Shown: in pieces, positions 25,793 to 33,972 of the stretch
Numbering within the stretch: position 1 is the first letter of the stretch
Layout of the letters: the number at the start of each line of letters is the position of its first letter
From: Bacillota bacterium
GTDB lineage: Bacteria > Bacillota > UBA4882 > UBA8346
Direction: 5' to 3'
NCBI GenBank assembly: GCA_023426245.1
Contig: JAFABB010000011.1
Location: forward strand, 62,001-126,000
Length of the DNA stretch: 64,000 nucleotides
Position numbers and translations under genes: made by a program
The notes under the pieces: model-generated
Seen by the model: only the letters and a program-made list of their open reading frames with translations
Told to the model about the DNA's origin: nothing
Database searches by the model: none

Positions 25793-27829
25793 ATGAACCA
25801 TGAAAAACAAGCTCCCAAAAACCTGAACCAGGCCATGGTCTGGCAGGCCGTCAAAGAATCCTTTGTCAAATTGAATCCCAAAACCCTTTGGAGAAATCCG
25901 GTCATGTTCGTGGTGGAAGTTTTAGCGGCGATGCTGTCCTTGTCAATCATCGCTAACCTCTGGACCCAGCGGCATACCGGACTTGGTTTCAACATTCAAG
26001 TCACTCTTTGGCTTTGGGTGACCGTGCTGTTCTCCAATTTCGCCGAAGCCCTGGCCGAAGGTCGCGGAAAAGCTCAGGCCGCGGCATTACGCCGGACCCG
26101 CAGTGAAACGACGGCTAAAAAACTCGCCGGGAATAAAACCCTCCCCACTCCGGCCGCAGAGTTGCGCAAGGGAGACCTGGTTTTGGTAGAACCGGGGGAT
26201 ATCATTCCCGGCGATGGTGAGGTGATTGAGGGTATCGCCTCTGTTGATGAAAGCGCGATTACCGGCGAGTCGGCTCCGGTTATCCGCGAAGCCGGCGGCG
26301 ATCGCAGCTCGGTTACGGGCGGCACCCGGGTGTTATCAGACTGGATCAGGGTGCGGATCTCCGCCGATCCCGGCGAAACCTTCCTGGACCGGATGATTCA
26401 TCTTGTCGAGGGCGCCAAACGTCAAAAAACTCCCAATGAAATCGCTCTGACCATTTTGTTGCTGGCCCTGACCATCATCTTTTTACTGGCTGTGGTGACT
26501 TTGGAACCTTTGGCCATTTATTCGGGGGCTTCACCGTCCGTTACCGCCCTGGCTGCTTTGTTGGTGTGCCTGATCCCCACCACTATCGGCGGACTCCTTT
26601 CCGCTATCGGCATCGCCGGTATGGACCGGTTGTTGAAAAGGAACGTGATCGCCCTTTCCGGACGGGCAGCGGAAGCGGCGGGTGATGTCGATGTGTTGCT
26701 GCTCGATAAGACGGGAACCATTACCCTGGGGAACCGGATGGCGACCGAATTCATTCCCGCTCCGGGGATCAGCGGGGAGGAGCTGGCCGATGCCGCCCAA
26801 ATCGCTTCTTTATCGGATGAGACCCCGGAAGGCCGGAGTATCGTCATCCTTGCAAAAGAAAAATATAACATCCGGCAACGGGATCTAACCAAGCTGGGAG
26901 CGGTCTTTGTGCCCTTCAGCGCTCAAACCCGCATGAGTGGGGTGGATTTAAACGCCCGGGAGATCCGCAAAGGAGCCACCGATGCCATTATCGCCTATCT
27001 CAGGAGCCAGGGCGGAGAAGTTCCGTCCGAGGTTCAAAAAAGCGCCGACCGGATTGGCAAAGAAGGCGGCACCCCTTTGGTGGTTGCCGAAAACAAACGG
27101 GCTCTGGGAGTGATCTACCTGAAAGACGTGGTCAAGGGCGGCATGAAGGAACGTTTTGCCGAATTAAGGCGCATGGGAATCAAAACCGTCATGATCACCG
27201 GCGATAATCCGTTGACCGCAGCCGCCATTGCCGCCGAAGCCGGGGTAGACGATTTTATGGCCGAAGCCACTCCGGAAACCAAACTGAAACGAATCCGTGA
27301 ATATCAGACCGGGGGCCATCTGGTGGCGATGACCGGTGACGGCACCAATGACGCTCCGGCCTTAGCCCAGGCCGATGTAGGGGTCGCCATGAACAGCGGT
27401 ACTCAGGCAGCCAAGGAAGCCGGCAATATGGTCGATCTGGACAGCAACCCTACCAAGCTCATTGAAGTTGTCGCCATCGGAAAACAATTGTTGATGACCC
27501 GGGGATCACTGACCACTTTTAGCATCGCCAACGATGTGGCCAAATATTTCGCGATCATCCCGGCGATGTTCGCCGGGACCTACCCCTTGCTCAATAAAAT
27601 GAATATCATGGGGCTGAAAAGTCCTGAAAGCGCCATCCTGGCTGCCGTGATCTTCAATGCCTTCATTATCATCGCCCTGGTGCCCCTGGCCCTCAAAGGA
27701 GTGGCTTACCGCCCCTTGGGAGCCGGTGAGTTGTTGCGGAGAAACATGTTCATCTATGGCTTGGGGGGACTGGTTGTTCCCTTTGTCGGCATTAAGTTGA
27801 TTGATATGATGATTGGACTCTTTTCATAA
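25793..27829 (+). CDS. kdpB: KdpB, ATP-hydrolysing P-type ATPase subunit
   Basis: P-type ATPase that powers K+ uptake by the Kdp pump. 678 residues with all family motifs: TGES at 157-160 in the actuator domain, phosphorylated D305 in DKTGTIT, nucleotide-domain KGATDAI, and the hinge GDGTNDAPALAQADVGVAMNSG. Membrane helices flank these as usual. GGGGG precedes the ATG. Gap to kdpA is 15 bases; kdpC follows within 25 bases. No motif is damaged, so the pump should be active. Confidence 0.97.
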   Translation: MNHEKQAPKNLNQAMVWQAVKESFVKLNPKTLWRNPVMFVVEVLAAMLSLSIIANLWTQRHTGLGFNIQVTLWLWVTVLFSNFAEALAEGRGKAQAAALRRTRSETTAKKLAGNKTLPTPAAELRKGDLVLVEPGDIIPGDGEVIEGIASVDESAITGESAPVIREAGGDRSSVTGGTRVLSDWIRVRISADPGETFLDRMIHLVEGAKRQKTPNEIALTILLLALTIIFLLAVVTLEPLAIYSGASPSVTALAALLVCLIPTTIGGLLSAIGIAGMDRLLKRNVIALSGRAAEAAGDVDVLLLDKTGTITLGNRMATEFIPAPGISGEELADAAQIASLSDETPEGRSIVILAKEKYNIRQRDLTKLGAVFVPFSAQTRMSGVDLNAREIRKGATDAIIAYLRSQGGEVPSEVQKSADRIGKEGGTPLVVAENKRALGVIYLKDVVKGGMKERFAELRRMGIKTVMITGDNPLTAAAIAAEAGVDDFMAEATPETKLKRIREYQTGGHLVAMTGDGTNDAPALAQADVGVAMNSGTQAAKEAGNMVDLDSNPTKLIEVVAIGKQLLMTRGSLTTFSIANDVAKYFAIIPAMFAGTYPLLNKMNIMGLKSPESAILAAVIFNAFIIIALVPLALKGVAYRPLGAGELLRRNMFIYGLGGLVVPFVGIKLIDMMIGLFS

Positions 27830-27853
27830 AACATGGAAGGGAAAGTGTTTCCG

Positions 27854-28429
27854 ATGTGGAAAATTTTTTACCGGGCTCTCTTATTATTTTTATCGTTGAC
27901 CCTTTTAACCGGGGTTGCTTATCCCCTGGTTGTAACCGGACTGGCCCAACTTTGTTTTCCAAACCGGTCCAATGGTTCACTCATCCGTGGTCAGGATAAA
28001 ATAATCGGGTCGGCTTTGATCGGCCAGGATTTTCAGAGCGCCAAGTACTTTCACGGCCGTCCTTCAGCCGCTCATTATGACGCCCTGGCCTCCGGCGGTA
28101 CCAATCTGGCCCCCACCAATCAGCAACTCGTTCAGACCGTTGCCGGGCGTATCCTGAAACTTCGCCAGGAAAATGGCCTGTCCGCTAAATTTCCCGTGCC
28201 GGGTGATTTGGTAACCGCTTCAGCCAGCGGGCTCGATCCGGATATCTCGCCTGAAAGCGCTCTGTTGCAAGTTCCCCGGATAGCCAAGGCCAGAAGTCTT
28301 CCCGTAGCGGTTATCCGCCGGTTGGTCCGAAGACACACCGAATACCCTTTGTTAGGATTATTGGGCGCTTCCCGGGTCAATGTACTGAAAATCAATTTGG
28401 CGCTGGATGCTTTAAAAAATGGAGGTTGA
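27854..28429 (+). CDS. kdpC: KdpC, assembly subunit of the potassium pump
   Basis: Membrane-anchored subunit that increases ATP affinity of KdpB. 191 residues from ATG 27854, with one N-terminal membrane helix (LLLFLSLTLLTGVAYPLVVTG) and the conserved SALIGQDFQSAKYFHGRPSAAHYDALASGGTNL and VTASASGLDPDISPESALLQVPRIAKAR stretches. An ATG at 27833 adds seven codons that themselves contain the ribosome binding site (GGAAGGGAAAG), so the later ATG is preferred. The stop overlaps the ribosome binding site of kdpD. Confidence 0.96.
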   Translation: MWKIFYRALLLFLSLTLLTGVAYPLVVTGLAQLCFPNRSNGSLIRGQDKIIGSALIGQDFQSAKYFHGRPSAAHYDALASGGTNLAPTNQQLVQTVAGRILKLRQENGLSAKFPVPGDLVTASASGLDPDISPESALLQVPRIAKARSLPVAVIRRLVRRHTEYPLLGLLGASRVNVLKINLALDALKNGG

Positions 28430-28435
28430 TTGGCA

Positions 28436-31153
28436 ATGGTGCCTTTGGAATCCCGGGCCGATCCCGATGCGTTGTTGGCCAAGGTCCGCCAGTCGGAGCG
28501 GGGCAAATTAACCGTTTTTCTCGGTGCTTCGGCCGGAGTCGGCAAGACATACGCCATGTTGTCTGCGGCGAAAGAGCGCTTGTTGGAAGGCAAGCAAGTG
28601 GTGATTGGGTGGGTTGAAACCCACGGACGGGCGGACACCCAAAGTTTGGTTCAGGGAATCCCGGCCATCCCCCCCTGTTCTATTGTGTATCAGGGCAAAA
28701 CCTTCCCGGAAATGAATACGAACGAGATTTTGCGCCTTCATCCCCGGATTGTGCTGGTGGATGAATTGGCCCATACCAATATTCCCGGTTCCCTCCACGC
28801 CCGGCGCTATCAGGATGTGGAGGAGTTGCTGGCCTCGGGTATCGATGTTTATACCGCCCTCAACATCCAGCATATTGAAAGCCTCAATGATGTGGTGGCC
28901 CGGATTACCGGAGTCGTCATGAAAGAAACCGTGCCCGACCGGGTCCTGGAGGGCTCGGAAATTAAACTGGTCGATATCCCGCCGGAAGCATTACTGCAAA
29001 GGCTGGCGGAAGGGAAAGTTTATGTGCCCGCCCAAGTCCAGACCGCCGCCGCTCATTTTTTCCGGCTGGGTAATCTGACAGCGCTCCGGGAATTGGCGCT
29101 GCGCTATACAACCCAGCATATCGATACCGACCTCGAAACTTACATGCGGGCCCATGGGATTTCCGGACCCTGGCCCGCCGCGGAGCGGATTATGGTCTGT
29201 GTGAGCGAAAGTCCGCTCTCCTCCCAACTGGTGCGGGCGGCCTACCGTCTGGCGGCCAGTTTGAAATCGCCCTGGATCGCGGCATACATTGAAATACCCC
29301 GGCTCGAAGTGGCCAGTGAAAGAGAAAAACTTGCTTTAACCGATAATCTCCGCTTGGCAGAAGAATTAGGGGCTGAGCTTGTCACGGTGGTCGGCGATGA
29401 TATCGCCACCGAAATCTTGCATTTGGCCCGGCGGCGCAATGTCACCCATCTGCTCATCGGTAAACCCGCCCTTTCCAGTGTCCGCCAAATTTTTCGCGGT
29501 TCCATCTTCAGCAAAATCTTAAAACAAAGCACCGGTTTGAGTGTTCATATCATCTCCGAGCCCTCGAGAAACCCCTCCCTCCGCTTGGCTCCACGCCGGG
29601 CTCCGTCAAAAATCCGACCGCTGCCGGCCATCCTTACCCTGACTATGGTGGCCCTGATTACGGTTCTGGGTAAAGCGGTTGAACCGATTTTCGGGTTGGT
29701 CAATATCGGGCTGGGGTTCTTGCTGCCGGTGATGGTGTCGGCCATTTTATGGGGACGGTATACCGCATTATTGGGGGCCTTTCTGGCTACCCTATGTTTT
29801 GATTTCCTTTTCATACCCCCGGTTCTTCATTTCACTGTGGAGGATATCCGGTATTTATTTACTTTTATCATGTTTCACGCGGTAGCCTTCGTCACCGGCA
29901 CATTGGCCGGACGGTTGCGCCATCATGCCCACGAAGCCCGGAAACGGGAAATCCGGATCTCGGCCCTTTACAGCTTAAGTAAAAACATTGCCGGCACCGA
30001 AGGCCTGGAAAAAGTGCTGGCCATGGCGGCGCAACGCATCGCGGAATCCGTCGATGCCACAGTAGCCATACTACTCCCGGATGAATCAGGAAATTTGCAA
30101 ATCAAAGCCTCTTCAAATTCACAGGATAAAATCACTGGGGAATTTCTCAATGAGAACGAATTGGCGGTCGCCACCTGGGTTTACCACCACGGTCAGATTG
30201 CCGGATGGGGCACGGAAACCTTAAATGGAGCCAAAGGCCTTTATATGCCCCTCGTCTCCGATGAACAGAGCTTTGGTGTCCTTGCAACCCATTTCAACCA
30301 TAACCAAAAAATCGTTGATCCCGAAAAGCACCACCTGATTGAGGCCTTCGCTAATCTGATCGTTTTGGCGATGAAACGGATTACTTTAGCGGAAGCTTCC
30401 AAGCAAACCTATCTGCTCCGGGAATCGGAGCGGCTATGGTTGACCATGTTCAACTCTTTGTCCCACGACTTGCGCACTCCTTTGGCTTCGATTATCGGAG
30501 CCATTACCGGACTTTTGGAAGAGGGCGAATTATTCGACACGGCCGCCCGCAATGAATTGTTACGTACCATTGAACAGGAAGCTTTGCGAATGAACCGCCT
30601 GGTGGGCAATCTTTTTGATATGGCCCGGCTGCAAAAGGGCATGCTCCAGTTGAAAAAGGAATGGTGCGATATGGAGGAAATCGTGGGAATCGCTCTTCAC
30701 GATATCCGCCGTTCCCTGGGCAAACGTCCCGTTCAAATCGATATTGAACCCGCTCTCCCTTTAATTGAAATCGACATGGGGCTGATCGAACAAGTTGTTG
30801 TCAATCTGCTGGATAATGCCATCAAATATTCCCCGGTTGAAACGGGACTTACTTTAAAAGCCCGGCGTAGCCAGAGCGAACTTCACGTTTCCGTGACCGA
30901 CCGGGGGGAAGGAATCCCGCCAACCGAAATTGAGGCGATCTTTGACCAGTTCTACCGGGGCAAAACTTCCCAGGCCGTCAAAGGGACCGGCCTGGGTTTG
31001 ACGATCTGCAAAGAAATAATCCAGCTTCATGGAGGAAGAATTTGGGCCGAAAGCGAAATCGGTCATGGCACCACCATTACTTTTGCCTTACCCCTCTCCG
31101 CCAACGCTCCCAAGGGGATTCCGGAAGGAAATGAGTTGATGAATCATGGGTAA
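28436..31153 (+). CDS. kdpD: KdpD, potassium-sensing histidine kinase
   Basis: Inner-membrane sensor kinase controlling kdp expression with KdpE. About 905 residues in the usual order: KdpD N-terminal domain with Walker A GASAGVGKT at residues 30-38, universal stress protein-like domain (about 245-365), a DUF4118 four-helix membrane segment (about 400-500), GAF-like domain (about 520-640), HisKA with phosphorylated H677 in SLSHDLRTPLASIIG, and an ATPase domain with NLLDNAIKYSP, DRGEGIP and GTGLGLTICKEI. ATG 28436 lies nine bases from GGAGGT; a TTG at 28430 is too close. It overlaps kdpE by eight bases. Confidence 0.96.
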   Translation: MVPLESRADPDALLAKVRQSERGKLTVFLGASAGVGKTYAMLSAAKERLLEGKQVVIGWVETHGRADTQSLVQGIPAIPPCSIVYQGKTFPEMNTNEILRLHPRIVLVDELAHTNIPGSLHARRYQDVEELLASGIDVYTALNIQHIESLNDVVARITGVVMKETVPDRVLEGSEIKLVDIPPEALLQRLAEGKVYVPAQVQTAAAHFFRLGNLTALRELALRYTTQHIDTDLETYMRAHGISGPWPAAERIMVCVSESPLSSQLVRAAYRLAASLKSPWIAAYIEIPRLEVASEREKLALTDNLRLAEELGAELVTVVGDDIATEILHLARRRNVTHLLIGKPALSSVRQIFRGSIFSKILKQSTGLSVHIISEPSRNPSLRLAPRRAPSKIRPLPAILTLTMVALITVLGKAVEPIFGLVNIGLGFLLPVMVSAILWGRYTALLGAFLATLCFDFLFIPPVLHFTVEDIRYLFTFIMFHAVAFVTGTLAGRLRHHAHEARKREIRISALYSLSKNIAGTEGLEKVLAMAAQRIAESVDATVAILLPDESGNLQIKASSNSQDKITGEFLNENELAVATWVYHHGQIAGWGTETLNGAKGLYMPLVSDEQSFGVLATHFNHNQKIVDPEKHHLIEAFANLIVLAMKRITLAEASKQTYLLRESERLWLTMFNSLSHDLRTPLASIIGAITGLLEEGELFDTAARNELLRTIEQEALRMNRLVGNLFDMARLQKGMLQLKKEWCDMEEIVGIALHDIRRSLGKRPVQIDIEPALPLIEIDMGLIEQVVVNLLDNAIKYSPVETGLTLKARRSQSELHVSVTDRGEGIPPTEIEAIFDQFYRGKTSQAVKGTGLGLTICKEIIQLHGGRIWAESEIGHGTTITFALPLSANAPKGIPEGNELMNHG

Positions 31154-31841
31154 TGACCATTCTGAAGTCCAGGCGCGCATTTTGGTGATCGATGACGAAC
31201 CACAAATTCGCCGTTTCTTAAAAGTCGCCTTAACGGCCCACGGGTTTGAAATGCTCGAAGCTTCATCGGGGCAGGAAGGCCTGAGCGAAGCCGTCATGTC
31301 AAAACCGGACCTGATCATTCTCGATATGGGGTTACCGGATATGGACGGGTTGGAGGTCCTCAAACAATTACGGGAATGGTCCAAGGCGCCGGTGATTATC
31401 CTTTCCGTCCGGGAGCAGGAAGACACCAAGATCGCCATGCTGGATGCCGGAGCCGAAGACTATGTGACCAAACCTTTCGGCATGGGTGAACTTCTGGCCC
31501 GGATCCGGGTGGCCTTGCGCCGCTCCTCCAAAGAGGCCGACGAACCTATCCTGGATTTAAACGACCTGCGGATCGATAGGGCCAAACGTATCGTCACCGT
31601 CGGCGGCCATCCCATCAAATTGACTCCGACCGAGTATAACCTCTTAAAAACTTTGGGCTCAAGTCCGGGGCGGGTATTTACCAATACCCAATTATTAAAG
31701 GACATCTGGGGCCCGGCTTATGAACATGAAACCCATTACCTGCGGGTTTTCATCGGGCAACTGCGCCGGAAAATAGAACAAAATCCATCCCAGCCGGTTC
31801 ACCTGATCACCGAACCGGGCGTCGGGTACCGGTTGATGTAG
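31146..31841 (+). CDS. kdpE: KdpE, response regulator of the kdp operon
   Basis: OmpR-type regulator of 231 residues that is phosphorylated by KdpD and activates the kdp promoter. The receiver domain has the acidic pair in VIDDEP, phosphorylated D60 in IILDMGLPDMDG and Lys in YVTKPFG. The C-terminal winged helix is complete (KLTPTEYNLLKTLGSSPGRVF, THYLRVFIGQLRRKIE, GVGYRLM). The start overlaps the end of kdpD. It is the last gene of the operon; no clear terminator follows. Confidence 0.96.
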   Translation: MGNDHSEVQARILVIDDEPQIRRFLKVALTAHGFEMLEASSGQEGLSEAVMSKPDLIILDMGLPDMDGLEVLKQLREWSKAPVIILSVREQEDTKIAMLDAGAEDYVTKPFGMGELLARIRVALRRSSKEADEPILDLNDLRIDRAKRIVTVGGHPIKLTPTEYNLLKTLGSSPGRVFTNTQLLKDIWGPAYEHETHYLRVFIGQLRRKIEQNPSQPVHLITEPGVGYRLM

Positions 31842-31990
31842 ACCAGGATTCCGCGGATTGAGCGCCATTTCCCGGCGCCGGATTTAACGGATTTACGAAT
31901 TCATTCGATCACTAAAAATGCTTTTCCCTATGACTCTCGTACAATTAAACCACGAAAAACACGAAATTACACGAAATTAAATACATTCTC

Positions 31991-32088
31991 CTTTCTGTCA
32001 TCCAATGAATTCATTCCGTCACGGAAATGATTCTTTCTGTCGTTCAATGAATTCATTCCGTCACGGAAATGATTCTTTCTGTCTTTTT
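31991..32088. repeat. 42-base direct tandem repeat, 2.3 copies
   Basis: Copies begin at 31991, 32033 and 32075 (partial), each with CTTTCTGTC followed by CAATGAATTCATTCCGTCAC and then GGAAATGATT. The first two copies differ only in the three bases before CAATG (ATC versus GTT). Each unit contains the short dyad CCGTCACGG. The stretch lies about 150 bases after kdpE in a gene-free region (31842-32494). Purpose unknown: it may be slippage, a protein array or a hairpin array. Confidence 0.85.
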
Positions 32089-32213
32089 AGGAAGATTTGA
32101 AACCCGATCATAACGTTTCCGTTTACAAAGTTGGCTAAAGTTCAAACTTGGCCATCTTAGGTGTCTTCCTATCAAGTCTATAGGTATACCGCAAACGGAC
32201 TCCGTATTTTGAT

Positions 32214-32279
32214 CCCCACATACCCACATCGACCGAGGATTGACATCCCAGCTATTGGGCTATATGTGGGGATGTGGGG
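32214..32279. repeat. 16-bp imperfect inverted repeat
   Basis: CCCCACATACCCACAT (32214-32229) pairs with ATGTGGGGATGTGGGG (32264-32279) with one mismatch, around a 34-base loop that itself contains CCCA...TGGG. The word GGGGATGTGG in the right arm also occurs at 41793-41802 and 42129-42138, in the scarred region. It could be a small mobile-repeat end or a structured RNA. Confidence 0.6.
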
Positions 32280-32494
32280 CAAAATAAATACATCGAAAAA
32301 ATATAAAGGGGTTTGGATAATCATAATCTGATCATCAGAAAACCTGCAAAAACCTGTTCGCTATTGTTTCATTTGTATCCCCAGATACTGATTTCCATTT
32401 TTGGATATCCTATAATAAACCCGTGAAAGCAAAAACAGAGAAGCGGCATAATCAGAACCAAATTTCAAACTTAAAAAACAGGAGGACCTGTCTG

Positions 32495-32911
32495 ATGCTT
32501 GAACAATTAAAAGAATCCTTAGTCAAAGCGATGTTTGAGACTGTTCCCATGGAAATCACCGTCATTGACGCCAACGACGAAGTGGTCGGCTGGAACAAAC
32601 ACGAAACCCGGATATTTCTCCGGCCCATGACTTGTATGGGTTTAAATTTCCGTAATTGTCATCCGGAGCACAGCCTGCCCAAGGTTGAAGCGATCGTCAA
32701 TGAGATGAAAAGCGGGAAACGGGATAAAGCCCAGTTTTGGATTGATTTACCCATACCTTTGGGTTCCCAGGGGAAACTCCATAAAATTTTGATCCAATTT
32801 TTTGCCCTCCGGGATGAGCAGGGGAATTATCTTGGATGCATGGAATGCACCCAGGATATTGAAGAAATCAGGGAATTGCAAGGACAGAAGCGGTTACTGG
32901 ACGACAATTGA
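32495..32911 (+). CDS. Stand-alone PAS-domain protein (DUF438 C-terminal type)
   Basis: A 138-residue cytoplasmic protein made almost entirely of one PAS domain, of the type found at the C-terminus of DUF438/hemerythrin-like proteins: VIDANDEVVGWNKHETRIF, NCHPEHSLPKVEAIVNEMKSGK, FFALRDEQGNYLGCMECTQDIEEIRELQG. Such domains bind haem, flavin or small molecules; the Cys and His near FRNCHPEH could be ligands. There is no output domain, so it would act by protein contact. AGGAGG lies nine bases before ATG 32495. A TATAAT at about 32410 with a weak CTGATT -35 box may be its promoter. Apparently monocistronic. Confidence 0.75.
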   Translation: MLEQLKESLVKAMFETVPMEITVIDANDEVVGWNKHETRIFLRPMTCMGLNFRNCHPEHSLPKVEAIVNEMKSGKRDKAQFWIDLPIPLGSQGKLHKILIQFFALRDEQGNYLGCMECTQDIEEIRELQGQKRLLDDN

Positions 32912-32919
32912 GACTTTTA

Positions 32920-33105
32920 TTAAGTTCGTACCGCCTTCACCGCCAGCGCACCCGTTAAAAAAGCTTTGAATTCTCCAATCGTGAAGCAAATTTCATCGGG
33001 GTGCAATTCCTTTAATTGTTGGATATCGGCTGAGTTTGCCCAAGCCGCCGAGACCGCCAATACATTGGCCTTTCGGGGGAATGGCTCAAGGCTCAAGAGT
33101 GACAA
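32920..33105 (-). pseudogene. Uncertain short frame, possible C-terminal gene remnant
   Basis: A 61-codon minus-strand frame starting at TTG with no ribosome binding site. The later part (DIQQLKELHPDEICFTIGE then FKAFLTGALA) has a protein-like composition faintly recalling the end of DUF397-type proteins, but this is not convincing. It may be the tail of a deleted gene or chance. Confidence 0.2.
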
Positions 33106-33173
33106 TTAGCAGTATAAATCATAGGGGATAAGTTGTAGTTAGACATGCAAAGCAGTCAACTTATATATCAAAC

Positions 33174-33200
33174 AAAAAACCTCCCGGTTCACAGGAGGTT
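33174..33200 (-). terminator. Terminator of the purine operon
   Basis: AACCTCC (33178-33184) pairs with GGAGGTT (33194-33200). On the minus strand the stem is followed by a T-tract complementary to the A-run at 33174-33179. It lies ten bases after the stop of the nucleoside phosphorylase gene. Confidence 0.85.
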
Positions 33201-33209
33201 GCATCATGA

Positions 33210-33971
33210 TTATTGAACTCCGCCCTCATCACTCTTGGCCAATTGGAGGACGGCCCCAATGGCGATATCGATGGTCTTGCGCTCCGCTTCCTGATAAAGG
33301 CGGTCTTTATCTTCCAGGGTCAGTTGGTTTTTTAAGAAGATATTGGAGTCAGTGCCCACAATGGCGCCGGTCCGAATGCCTCTTACCGCCCCCACTGTAA
33401 AAACCGTGGCGCACTCCATCTCGGCCACCGTAACCTCAGTATCCTTAAACATCTCATTTAACTGAGGATTTTGGACATAGTAGGCATCCCGGGTAAAACT
33501 GACTCCCACATAAAACGGCTCCGGATTTAGGATCTCTTTAGCCGACTGCATCAGGGCCTGTGTCACCTGGATATTGGGCACCGCCGGATAAATACCCGGT
33601 AGATAGGCCAGACTGGTGCCATCGCCCTTGATCGCCGCATTGACAACGACTACGCTTCCTACGGGGATATTTTCTTTGCGTCCGCCGGCCGAACCGACCC
33701 GGACCATAGTATGAACGCCGATCCGCGCCAGTTCTTCCATGGCAATCGCAGTGGAAGGTCCTCCGATTCCGGTGGAACATACGCTGAGCCGGAGCCCATC
33801 CTTTATCCCGGTGTAGATTACGTATTCCCGGTTTTCGGATATTTTCTCAAATGTGTCAAAGCTACAGGCGATCCGCTCCGCCCGGGCCGGATCGCCCGGG
33901 ATGAACGCGTATTCCGCCACATCTCCTTTTTTACAACGGATATGCTTCTGTAAAGTGATATCGTAAGCCAT
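33210..33971 (-). CDS. Nucleoside phosphorylase (PNP/UDP family 1)
   Basis: Cytoplasmic enzyme of 253 residues that splits nucleosides with phosphate into base and ribose-1-phosphate. Family motifs: FIPGDPARAERIA, ENREYVIYTG, STGIGGPSTAIAMEELARIG with the phosphate-binding residues, RVGSAGG, and VAEMECATVF for ribose. Uridine phosphorylase and hexameric purine nucleoside phosphorylase are close; the neighbouring adenine deaminase favours a purine role. The start is ATG 33971, reached after the adenine deaminase stop by one base (TAAAATG) with GGAGGAA shared, so the pair is translationally coupled. An upstream in-frame ATG at 34013 lies inside the deaminase gene. Confidence 0.85.
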   Translation of the reverse strand: MAYDITLQKHIRCKKGDVAEYAFIPGDPARAERIACSFDTFEKISENREYVIYTGIKDGLRLSVCSTGIGGPSTAIAMEELARIGVHTMVRVGSAGGRKENIPVGSVVVVNAAIKGDGTSLAYLPGIYPAVPNIQVTQALMQSAKEILNPEPFYVGVSFTRDAYYVQNPQLNEMFKDTEVTVAEMECATVFTVGAVRGIRTGAIVGTDSNIFLKNQLTLEDKDRLYQEAERKTIDIAIGAVLQLAKSDEGGVQ

Positions 33972-33972
33972 T

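Noticed and set aside
31991..32088. CRISPR array
   Set aside because: The repeats are directly tandem with no variable spacers and only about two copies; no cas gene is present.
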